Assembly: GCA_002428485.1 (NCBI GenBank)
Contig: DIWM01000001.1
Coordinates: forward strand, 1 to 51,762
Source: Deltaproteobacteria bacterium UBA6106
Lineage (GTDB): Bacteria; Desulfobacterota; Syntrophorhabdia; Syntrophorhabdales; Syntrophorhabdaceae
Direction of reading: 5' to 3'
DNA length: 51,762 nt
Position 1 is the first letter of the stretch. Every line of letters begins with the position of its first letter. This document shows positions 1 through 7,446 of the stretch, in pieces. The translations under genes and the position numbers were made by a program. Below the pieces are notes generated by a model. It made no database searches and had not been told where the DNA came from. It was given only the letters and a program-made list of their open reading frames with translations.

Positions 1-26
1 TTGATTATTGTTAAACAGTTTATGGC

Positions 27-124
27 GCCTACTCCCCACTGCCTACTTCACCTTTGCTGTCTTTATGTGCCTACTGCTTACTGCCTACTATTTTTTGCTT
101 TTGCTACGGGCTATGAGCCGTGAG
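27..124. repeat. Heptamer repeat block (GCYTACT and GAGCYRT families)
   Basis: Two runs of a GCYTACT heptamer lie at 27-47 and 69-89, three units each, the middle unit degenerate in the first run. A second family, reading GCTATGA then GCCGTGA, follows at 110-123 and runs straight into the stop codon of the response-regulator gene at 125-127. The period of seven is read directly from the sequence. No gene is seen in bases 1-124. Confidence 0.8.
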
Positions 125-1480
125 CTAAATACTGGTATCTATCTCGTACTTCTTCACCCTGTACCACATGCTCCGCTCTGATATGCCGAGGAGCTTGGCG
201 GCCTTTGCCTGTGAGCCCTGGCATTTTTTGAGGGCGTCTGCGATCATGTTTCTTTCAAGCTCCGAGATCGCCTCATCCAGCGTTATGTCCGAATAGGGCC
301 GGCCTGCCAGTTGAAGTCCACTCTTCAGGTAAAGGGGCAGGTCGTCGGAGGTAATGATATCGCCGTCGCACATGACAACGGCCCTGTGGATCACGCTTAT
401 CAATTCCCTTACGTTTCCGGGCCAGCTATACTGGATGAGCATCCCGTATGCGTCTTCATCGATATTAACGATCCTGCCCGATTCATTTTCATACCTGAGC
501 AGCACGTGCTCGACCAGGGCATTGATATCCTCTCTTCTTTCGCGTAAAGGCGGGACATAGACGTGTATCTGGGACAGGCGGAAAAAAAGGTCCTCCCTGA
601 ATTTACCCTCTTTTGTGCTGCTTTCCAGGTTGCGGTTCGTGGTAGAGACGACCCTCACATCAACCACATTCGTCTTGTTTGAGCCAAGGTGTTCGATCTC
701 CTTCTTTTCGACTGCCCGCAATATCTTTGCCTGAAGGTAAGGCGTCATCTCCCCTATTTCGTCAAGCACGATCGTCCCGTTGTGGGCAACCTCGAACTTT
801 CCCTTTTTCTGCTGATATGCGCCGGTAAAGGCTCCCTTCTCATAGCCGAAAAGCTCGCTTTCGAGGAGGTTGTCAGGTATGGAAGCACAGTTCACTACAA
901 CAAAATCGCCTTTTCTCAGGGAAAGCACATGGATGAGCTTCGCCACTTCTTCCTTGCCGACCCCCGTCTCGCCCGTGATGAGAACGGTCAGTTCCGAAGC
1001 CGCGATCTTTTCCACATCTCTGAAGATGTCCCTCATCTGCTGCGATCTGCCGATGACGCCATGAAATGTGTATTGTTCGAGTTCCTTTTCTCGCAACAGC
1101 TCCATCTCTTTCTTTAATTTCCTCGTGCCGAGAACCCTTTTCACCATTATCTTCAGCTCGTCGAGAAGGATGGGCTTCACAAAGAAATCCGTCGCGCCCC
1201 GCTTGATGGCATCGAGGGCGTTCTTCTTTGTCCCGTATGCCGTAATGATAAGGATCGGAACATTTATGTTCTTCTTGATCTCCGAGGTAGCGGTAAGCCC
1301 GTCCATGCCCGGCAGGCTGATATCCATTATCACAAGGTCTGTCTCGTTGTCGATCGCGCCGGCAGCGTCCTCGTATGCGATAAAAGACAGGACGGAATAC
1401 CCTTCATTTTTTAATGCCTCTTCAAGAAAGAACCGCACGCCAGAGTCATCTTCAATGATTACGATCTTATTAGTATTCAC
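125..1480 (-). CDS. Sigma54-dependent response regulator (NtrC/PilR type)
   Basis: This 451-residue protein is a transcription activator that, when phosphorylated, drives sigma54 promoters. An N-terminal receiver domain (about 1-120) carries the acidic pair E10 D11 and the phospho-acceptor D53 in VIMDISLPGMDG. The central AAA+ domain has the Walker A GETGVGKE and the sigma54-contact loop GAFTGA. A Fis-type helix-turn-helix ends the protein (about 410-448). It lies after the sensor kinase gene, its probable partner, at the end of the pilus array, so a PilR-like role in pilin expression is likely but inferred. The stop codon TAG is formed by an intergenic heptamer repeat. Confidence 0.93.
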   Translation of the reverse strand: MNTNKIVIIEDDSGVRFFLEEALKNEGYSVLSFIAYEDAAGAIDNETDLVIMDISLPGMDGLTATSEIKKNINVPILIITAYGTKKNALDAIKRGATDFFVKPILLDELKIMVKRVLGTRKLKKEMELLREKELEQYTFHGVIGRSQQMRDIFRDVEKIAASELTVLITGETGVGKEEVAKLIHVLSLRKGDFVVVNCASIPDNLLESELFGYEKGAFTGAYQQKKGKFEVAHNGTIVLDEIGEMTPYLQAKILRAVEKKEIEHLGSNKTNVVDVRVVSTTNRNLESSTKEGKFREDLFFRLSQIHVYVPPLRERREDINALVEHVLLRYENESGRIVNIDEDAYGMLIQYSWPGNVRELISVIHRAVVMCDGDIITSDDLPLYLKSGLQLAGRPYSDITLDEAISELERNMIADALKKCQGSQAKAAKLLGISERSMWYRVKKYEIDTSI

Positions 1481-1490
1481 TGTTAAACCC

Positions 1491-1706
1491 GTATATCGTA
1501 TGTCGTATGTCGAGAGAAAAGCAGCTCATAGTTAATAGCTCATGGCTCATAGCAGAACACCCGTAAGGCGTAAGTCGTGAGGCGAGGAAACCTGTTCTGC
1601 TGAAGGTATCGAGAGAAATGCGTTGCTGGATACTAGATGCTTGATCTCGTTCATACCTTTACTCTTTTCTTTGTTGTTGCTATGAGCCATGAACTATGAG
1701 CTATGA
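1491..1706. repeat. Five heptamer runs from four families in one gap
   Basis: The gap between kinase and regulator genes is largely heptamer repeats: GTATRTC at 1491-1511, GCTCATR at 1524-1551, GTRAGKC at 1563-1583, a short CTRGATR-like run at 1626-1646 and GAGCYAT-type units at 1679-1706. The GCTCATR and GTRAGKC runs are joined by the linker GCAGAACACCC. The last run overlaps the end of the kinase gene. No promoter of clear quality was seen. Confidence 0.8.
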
Positions 1707-2758
1707 GCTAGCCTGTTCACAGCATCTTCTCTCAACTCTACTATCGGTAGTACTATCGTGAAGGTTGTTCCTTCATTGCTGCTCTTCACTTCAATAGTGC
1801 CTTCGTGGAGGCGCATATTCCTCATGCTGATAAAGAGACCCAGCCCCCGGCCGCCCTTTTTTCGCGAAAAAAAGGGCTTGAACATGGACTCAAGATCTTC
1901 CTGCGCAATCGAGGAGTGCCTGTTGTATATGGAGACGCGGAAGGCAGAGCCGCTCTTTTGCGGGGATATGAGGATGAAGCCGCCGGCCTTCTCATGCTCC
2001 GCTGCATTCCTCAGGATGTTGGTGAACACCTGAAAGATCTTTGTCTTGTCGGCAAAGCACATGAGGGGGCCTTTTCGTTCAAACCGGCATTCAATGCCCT
2101 CCAGTTCCGGCGCAAGGCCGCTCATTGTCTCTTCCATAACATCGTTTATGTCGAACTCTTCCCTGACAAGCTCGTTGTCGGTGAAATCGAGCAGGTCATG
2201 GGTAAATTTATCTATCTTCTTTGCCGCGTCGAGCAGCGCGTTAAGATATGCCCTCTGCGATTCATCCATCGACCTCTGCCGTAAAAGCTCGCTCATCCCT
2301 GTTATCGTATTAAGAGGGTTTCTTACCTCGTGGGCAACCATAAGGGACATGTACCCGAGGGGAATGATGTAGTCGAGTTTTTCCATGTTCTCCATCAGCG
2401 TACCTTCCTCACCCGCATCAGCCCTCGTTTTCACATATTCCATGAGGTGCTCTATAAGGTTGTACACCTCGATCATCTGCCCCCGCTCTTTCCGCAGCTC
2501 CTCGAACTTTACAAATTTCTCCGCCTGCTTCACAAGGTCGCTGATGGGCTGGATCATGGCCCTGACCACGATGAACGCACACAACGAGGAGAAAAGGCAG
2601 ACAACGACCACCCACATCCATGCCCCATGTGTCCGCGCAGAGGTGAGGACATTCGCGCCTATGACAACAGAGAGGAGGCTTGTAAGGAATACCACAAGCG
2701 GGACGATCGTATTGAGGCTGTATTTAAGGTTGTTGGGGTCCTTGAAAAAACCTTTCAA
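1694..2758 (-). CDS. Membrane sensor histidine kinase
   Basis: The protein is a 354-residue two-transmembrane histidine kinase. The chosen start is a TTG at 2758 that overlaps the platform-gene stop as TTGA and has a GGGGGG-type ribosome site; longer starts would run deep into that gene. Membrane segments lie at about 17-38 and 47-67, followed by a HAMP-like stretch, the phospho-acceptor H143 in MVAHEVRNPLNT, and a HATPase domain with N box (NILRNAAEHE), F box (FKPFFS) and G2 box (GRGLGLF). It probably phosphorylates the regulator encoded downstream. The last residues (AHSS) and the stop are encoded by a heptamer repeat. Confidence 0.9.
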   Translation of the reverse strand: MKGFFKDPNNLKYSLNTIVPLVVFLTSLLSVVIGANVLTSARTHGAWMWVVVVCLFSSLCAFIVVRAMIQPISDLVKQAEKFVKFEELRKERGQMIEVYNLIEHLMEYVKTRADAGEEGTLMENMEKLDYIIPLGYMSLMVAHEVRNPLNTITGMSELLRQRSMDESQRAYLNALLDAAKKIDKFTHDLLDFTDNELVREEFDINDVMEETMSGLAPELEGIECRFERKGPLMCFADKTKIFQVFTNILRNAAEHEKAGGFILISPQKSGSAFRVSIYNRHSSIAQEDLESMFKPFFSRKKGGRGLGLFISMRNMRLHEGTIEVKSSNEGTTFTIVLPIVELREDAVNRLAHSS

Positions 2759-3981
2759 CCGCCCCCCTTCATTGCGCTCATCATGTCCCACCAGGGCATG
2801 AAGATGGCAAGCGCGAGAAACAGGACCATAACGGAAAGCCCCGCTGTCAGGATAGGCTCTACCCATGCCGACAGCCTGCTGACAGAGTATGAGACCTCCC
2901 TGTCGTAGTGGGTGGAGACCTCTTTCAGCATCTCCTCAAGGGCGCCTGTCTCCTCGCCCGTGGAGATAAGGTGTATCACAAGGGGAGGGAATATCCCGGC
3001 TTCTTTCAGTGGCTTTGAGATGCCCCGTCCTTTCTCTATGTTCTGCCCGATCTCAATAACCTTCTGCGCGATGTAGTGATTGCCTACGGTCCTGGAGACG
3101 ATCTCCAGGGTCTTCACAATGGGGATGCCTGCCCTCACGAGGTTCTCAAGGGTAAAGGCAAACCTTCCCATGGATATCTTTAAGATTATCTGGCCGATAA
3201 GGGGTATCTGGAGCTTGATCCTGTCGATGGCCATCGCGCCGTTGGCTGTCCTTTTATAAAGTATGAAAAGCACAATGATCAGCACTATAGTTCCGACGGT
3301 AAAGATCGTATATTTCTCGGCAAGGTCATTGATGATGAGCAATATCTGCGTAGGGAGGGGGAGGGCGATCTTCGCTGTCTTGAACATGGGAACGAACTTC
3401 GGAACTACCATCTTTATGAGCACGACAAAGGCGATGATAAGGGTGCCGACGACAAACATGGGATAGCGCATGGCAGATTTGAGCATCTCCTTCGTCTTCA
3501 TCTGAAACTCGATGATGCCTGCAAGCCTCTCGAGGATCTCCTCTAAGCCGCCTCCTGCCTCGCCTGCCCTCACCATGCTGACATAAAGCTCCGGGAAGAT
3601 GCCCCTGTGCTGCCCGAGGGCGTCTGAAAGGCTCTGCCCCCTGTCTATGTCCTGCGCAATCGTCTTGATCGCCGCCTTCAGCTTCGGGCTCGTGGTCTGC
3701 TCTTCCAGCGCCCTCAAGCCGGTAACCACCGGTATGCCCGCCCTGATGATTGTCTGGAGCTGCCTCGTGAAGAATATCAGGTCATCGCTTTTGACCCTCT
3801 GGAACCGCAGCAGGAAGTCATCGATACTGGCTGAGCCGGCGGTCTTTGTCTCCTTCGCTGCAATGGGGAAAAGCCCCTTGGCATCGAGTTCGGCATAGAC
3901 ATCCCGCTGATTGAGTGCCTCCATGCTCCCCGTTATGAGCAATCCTTTTTCGTCACGCGCCCTGTATGTAAATGTACCCAT
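2755..3981 (-). CDS. mshG: Type IV pilus inner-membrane platform protein (PilC/MshG)
   Basis: This 408-residue protein carries two T2SS-F domains (about 70-195 and 275-395), each followed by membrane segments, as in PilC, GspF and MshG. Conserved features are FTRQLQTIIRAGIPVVTGL near residue 70 and the matching FAFTLENLVRAGIPIV near 275. It anchors the assembly ATPase and the PilM/N/O complex in the inner membrane. The gene follows the assembly ATPase by 3 bp and overlaps the kinase gene by 4 bp. The mshG name rests on MSHA-like gene content; pilC would be equally defensible from the protein alone. Confidence 0.93.
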   Translation of the reverse strand: MGTFTYRARDEKGLLITGSMEALNQRDVYAELDAKGLFPIAAKETKTAGSASIDDFLLRFQRVKSDDLIFFTRQLQTIIRAGIPVVTGLRALEEQTTSPKLKAAIKTIAQDIDRGQSLSDALGQHRGIFPELYVSMVRAGEAGGGLEEILERLAGIIEFQMKTKEMLKSAMRYPMFVVGTLIIAFVVLIKMVVPKFVPMFKTAKIALPLPTQILLIINDLAEKYTIFTVGTIVLIIVLFILYKRTANGAMAIDRIKLQIPLIGQIILKISMGRFAFTLENLVRAGIPIVKTLEIVSRTVGNHYIAQKVIEIGQNIEKGRGISKPLKEAGIFPPLVIHLISTGEETGALEEMLKEVSTHYDREVSYSVSRLSAWVEPILTAGLSVMVLFLALAIFMPWWDMMSAMKGGG

Positions 3982-3984
3982 CGT

Positions 3985-5685
3985 TTACTCTTCCTGCACC
4001 ACGTTGAGGGCCTCTTCGAGCGTCGTGAGGCCGAAGAGGACCTTCATGATCGCGTCGTCCCGCATGACACGCATCCCCTTTTCGTGCGCCCTCTTCTTGA
4101 TGACCTCGCTCGTCGCCTTTGCGATGACCATCTCTCTCAATTCATCATCCATGACGAGGACCTCATACACTCCCGTCCTGCCTTTATACCCTTTGTATTT
4201 ACATGAAGGGCAGCCCTTGCCCCTGTAAAGCAGGGTGTCCTCTTTTATCTGGAAGGTCTTGTGGACCGAAGGTGCAGGATAATAGGATTCCTTGCAGTCG
4301 GGGCATATCCTCCGGAGAAGCCTCTGCGCTATCACGCATGAGATCGACGATGTCACGAGGAAGGGCTCAACGCCCATGTCAACAAGCCTCATGATGGCGC
4401 TCGCGGCATCATTCGTGTGCAGCGTCGACAGCACAAGGTGCCCCGTAAGGGCGGAATGGATCGCCATGTTCGCCGTCTCGCCGTCGCGGATCTCGCCGAC
4501 CATGATGACATCAGGGTCCTGCCTCAGGATAGAACGCAGGCCGGTGTCAAAGGTCATGCCCGCCTTCACGTTTACCTGCGCCTGTGAGAGGCCATCGAGG
4601 GTATACTCAACAGGGTCCTCGATGGTGATGATGTTCTTCTCCGGCGAGTTTATGTGGGTCAGGATCGCGTAAAGCGTCGTCGATTTTCCGCTGCCCGTCG
4701 GGCCCGTGGAGAGGATGAACCCGTAAGGCCTTCTCAGGACATTCTTGATCTTTTCTTTATCATCGAGGAGCAGCCCCAGGTTGTCGATCCCGTAGAGGGC
4801 CGTGCTCTTGTCGAGAAGCCTGAGGACGACCTTCTCGCCGTGGATCGTGGGGAACGTGGAGACCCGGACGCCGACCTCTTTTGTCGATTCACGGATATTG
4901 AACCTCCCGTCCTGGGGCGTCCTTGTCCTCGCGATATCGATGCCCGCGAGGATCTTGATCCTTGACACGATGGGAAGGAAGAGCTTTTTTTCCGGGGTGG
5001 GCAAATCGCGAAGCTTTCCGTCTACCCTCATCCTGACCCTCATCTGCTTCTTTGCAGGCTCCACGTGGATATCGCTTGCGCCGTCTGCAAGAGCCTGCGC
5101 AAGGAGGCTGTTGACAAATCTCACTACAGGCTCATCTTCGATGAGGTCAACGGATATCCGCTCGTCGAGGTCTTCTTCCTCCTCCTCCTTGAGCAGCATG
5201 ACCTCGTCGTGTTCCTTCATCTTTTCCAGGGTCTCTTCGACAAGCGTCTTCAACCCGTAGTATTTCTCAAGGGCGCGCTTCAGCTCGCCTTCAGTGACAA
5301 TAACAGGATCGATCTCCATGTTGGCAAGCCGCGAGACATCGTCCATCGCGTCTATATCAAGAGGGTCTACCATGGCAAGCTTCAGGACATTGAAAACCCT
5401 GTCCACCGGGATGATCATGGAATTTTTTGCCATATCCGGCGTGATAAGCCTTGCAAGGTCTTCGGGTATTTCGATCTCATCAAGATTGACAATAGGGATG
5501 CCAAGCTGCCTGCTGACGGTATCGATGATCTCTTTTTCCGAGAGGAGGCCAAGCTTGATAATAACCTTCCCGAGCTTATCCCCGTATTTCTTCTGCTCCG
5601 CAAGGGCCTTCAGAAGGTCCTTGTCAGTTAACTTCCCCGCCTCCAGAAGAAGCTCACCGAGACGCTTACGAACTCTTTGAACCAA
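3985..5685 (-). CDS. mshE: Pilus assembly ATPase (MshE/PilB) with MshEN domain
   Basis: This 566-residue hexameric ATPase powers pilus extension. The start is TTG, seven bases after AGGAG. The N-terminal MshEN domain carries two 24-residue motifs, R8-L9-G10 to Q31 and K37-L38-G39 to Q60, of the kind that binds cyclic di-GMP in MshE. The catalytic core has Walker A GPTGSGKST (328-336), the Asp box ITIEDPVEY (353-361), Walker B ending in VGEIRD and the His box. A four-cysteine zinc site (C461/C464 and C492/C495) is typical of PilB/GspE. The second motif has K in place of R at its first position. Confidence 0.95.
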   Translation of the reverse strand: MVQRVRKRLGELLLEAGKLTDKDLLKALAEQKKYGDKLGKVIIKLGLLSEKEIIDTVSRQLGIPIVNLDEIEIPEDLARLITPDMAKNSMIIPVDRVFNVLKLAMVDPLDIDAMDDVSRLANMEIDPVIVTEGELKRALEKYYGLKTLVEETLEKMKEHDEVMLLKEEEEEDLDERISVDLIEDEPVVRFVNSLLAQALADGASDIHVEPAKKQMRVRMRVDGKLRDLPTPEKKLFLPIVSRIKILAGIDIARTRTPQDGRFNIRESTKEVGVRVSTFPTIHGEKVVLRLLDKSTALYGIDNLGLLLDDKEKIKNVLRRPYGFILSTGPTGSGKSTTLYAILTHINSPEKNIITIEDPVEYTLDGLSQAQVNVKAGMTFDTGLRSILRQDPDVIMVGEIRDGETANMAIHSALTGHLVLSTLHTNDAASAIMRLVDMGVEPFLVTSSISCVIAQRLLRRICPDCKESYYPAPSVHKTFQIKEDTLLYRGKGCPSCKYKGYKGRTGVYEVLVMDDELREMVIAKATSEVIKKRAHEKGMRVMRDDAIMKVLFGLTTLEEALNVVQEE

Positions 5686-5700
5686 TTTACACTCCTTTTA

Positions 5701-5784
5701 GCTCATGGCTCATAGCTCATAGCTCATGGCAAAACCTTTTTTTACAACAACTCATAGCTACATGTTCATAGCTCACAGTTCAAC
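5701..5784. repeat. GCTCATR heptamer arrays flanking the four-helix-bundle gene
   Basis: Four clean units (GCTCATG, GCTCATA, GCTCATA, GCTCATG) occupy 5701-5728, followed by GCAAAACC and a T/A-rich stretch. A second, decayed run of five units occupies 5750-5784 and overlaps the stop codon of the gene at 5780. The same GGTTTTGCC junction recurs at 23451-23459 and elsewhere. Confidence 0.8.
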
Positions 5785-6157
5785 TTCCTTTATTCTTAAT
5801 AGATTTTATCAAAGATGAGAGCATTTTTCCAATCTGATTACCAAAAGAAATTGCATCCTCTAAATCACTATCATTTATCCATTTACGTTTATGAAATATT
5901 ATCAACAGCGTAATTGATTCATATAAAGACCCACGGGCTATATACAAAAATTGAACAAATTCTTTTTTTGAGTACCGTCCCTTTCCTTCCGCAATATTCA
6001 TTGCGATGGAGGCTGACGATGCCTCTATCTGTTCCAGTAAACGAAAATGTTTACGGTCTGCTCTTATTTTCTCAACAAGAGAGATAACCTTGTCGGTAAA
6101 ATCGATTGCTTTCTGCCAGACTTCTAAATCCTCAAAACTAAATTTCACTTTTGTCAT
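5780..6157 (-). CDS. Four-helix bundle protein (23S rRNA IVS / S23 family)
   Basis: The product (125 residues from the chosen start, 129 from the ATG at 6169) matches the small family first known from intervening sequences of 23S rRNA genes. It shows the hallmark FEDLEVWQKAIDF, the SSASIAMNIAEGKGRYS motif, and FLYIARGSLYE. The downstream ATG at 6157 has AAGGA four bases upstream; the ATG at 6169 has no ribosome site. The function of the family is not established. The gene is visibly richer in A and T than the pilus genes on each side and sits between two repeat arrays, which suggests insertion into the operon. Confidence 0.82.
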   Translation of the reverse strand: MTKVKFSFEDLEVWQKAIDFTDKVISLVEKIRADRKHFRLLEQIEASSASIAMNIAEGKGRYSKKEFVQFLYIARGSLYESITLLIIFHKRKWINDSDLEDAISFGNQIGKMLSSLIKSIKNKGS

Positions 6158-6184
6158 CTGTTCCTTCATACAGCCATGAGCTAT

Positions 6185-6393
6185 GAGCTTACTTTATACT
6201 CCTTTTGCTCTTCCCATGAGCTATGAGCCATGAGCTATGAGCTTACTTTACTCCTTTTGCTCTTCCCATGAGCCATGAGCCATGAGCTATGAGCTTACTT
6301 TACTCCTTTTGCTCTTCCCATGAGCTATGAGCCATGAGCTATGAGCTTACTTTATACTCCTTTTGCTCTTCCCATGAGCTATGAGCTATGAGC
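6185..6393. repeat. Composite minisatellite, four full units
   Basis: A unit made of a 26-28 base spacer (starting CTTACTTTA and ending GCTCTTCCC) plus two to three GAGCYAT heptamers is repeated. The spacer starts recur at 6185, 6239, 6291, 6343 and, partially, 6390, so the distances are 54, 52, 52 and 47. The last spacer copy merges with the 3' end of pilT, whose stop codon lies within CTTACTTTATA. The arrays between spacers differ by one heptamer. Confidence 0.9.
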
Positions 6394-7437
6394 TTACTTT
6401 ATATATTCTCCTACATTTGCGTTCATCAGCGCATCTTCACGGGTTATGACGCCTTTTTTCAAAAGCTCGCTCAGGCTCTGCTCTATCGTATGCATGCCAT
6501 ATTCTTTGCCCAGCTCGATCTGTCCGTAAAGCTGGTAGCCTTTTGCCTCCCGTATCAGGTTCCGGAGCGCCGGCGTTGCTATGAGGACCTCCGTTGCCGG
6601 CACCCTCCCTTTTGTGTTGGCACGCCTCAAAAGCTTCTGCGTGATCACGGCCTGAAGGGTGATCGAGAGCTGGGACCGTATCTGCGCCTGCTGATGGGGC
6701 GGGAAGACATCAATGATCCTGTCGATGGTCTGAGAAGAGCTTGTCGTATGGAGCGTGGAAAAGACAAGGTGGCCCGTTTCTGCGGCGGTTATGGCAGCCT
6801 GCATTGTCTCCAGATCCCGCATCTCGCCGATGAGGATCACATCGGGGTCCTGCCTCAATACGTGCCGGAGAGCCAGGGAGAAGGATTTGGTATCGTCGCC
6901 TACCTCCCTCTGGGAAATGACCGACCTCTTCGCGCTATATACATATTCGATCGGGTCTTCCACGGTAATAATATGGAGCGGCCTTTCTTCGTTAATAAGG
7001 TCAATCATCGCCGCGAGCGTTGTTGATTTGCCGCTGCCCGTAGGGCCTGTCACCAGGACCAGGCCATTCGGTTTTCTGGTAAGCTCCTTCAGCATAACAG
7101 GCAGATTGAGGTCTTCCAGTTTCGGAATAGTGATCGACACGTGCCGGACCGAAAAGGCTATGGTGCCTTTCTGGTGGTAGACATTGATCCTGAAGCGCCC
7201 GACGTTTTCAAGCTCATAGGAAAAATCAAGCTCCTGGTCCCTGCGGAAACGCTCTTTTTTCCCCTGGTCGACAACGATCTCATCAAAAAACTCCCTCATG
7301 TCCTTGTGATATACAGCATCCCTTTTCAGATAGGTCAGCTCTCCGTTGATCCGTATGGTGGGAGGGATGCCATCGATAAGATGCAGGTCGGATGCGTCCT
7401 GTTCAACCATTGCATATAACATCTTTACAATACTCAA
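6394..7437 (-). CDS. pilT: Pilus retraction ATPase PilT
   Basis: This 347-residue member of the PilT family disassembles pilin subunits during retraction. It has an N-terminal PAS-like domain with the conserved SDLHL near residue 16, Walker A GPTGSGKST, the Asp box ITVEDPIEY, the RQDPDVILIGEMRD Walker B, the His box STLHTTSSSQTIDR, and the PilT signature ALRNLIRE followed by GMHTIEQSL. The length is normal for PilT. The start is a TTG six bases after GAGGTG. The gene follows the second PilT-like gene by 9 bp, so the two are probably cotranscribed. Confidence 0.95.
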   Translation of the reverse strand: MSIVKMLYAMVEQDASDLHLIDGIPPTIRINGELTYLKRDAVYHKDMREFFDEIVVDQGKKERFRRDQELDFSYELENVGRFRINVYHQKGTIAFSVRHVSITIPKLEDLNLPVMLKELTRKPNGLVLVTGPTGSGKSTTLAAMIDLINEERPLHIITVEDPIEYVYSAKRSVISQREVGDDTKSFSLALRHVLRQDPDVILIGEMRDLETMQAAITAAETGHLVFSTLHTTSSSQTIDRIIDVFPPHQQAQIRSQLSITLQAVITQKLLRRANTKGRVPATEVLIATPALRNLIREAKGYQLYGQIELGKEYGMHTIEQSLSELLKKGVITREDALMNANVGEYIK

Positions 7438-7446
7438 TAGGGCACC

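Noticed and set aside
6185..6393. Possible CRISPR array (regular repeats and spacers about 52 bases apart)
   Set aside because: The would-be spacers are nearly identical to each other and the repeats are built of seven-base units of variable number; no cas genes are near. The same applies to 23405-23606.
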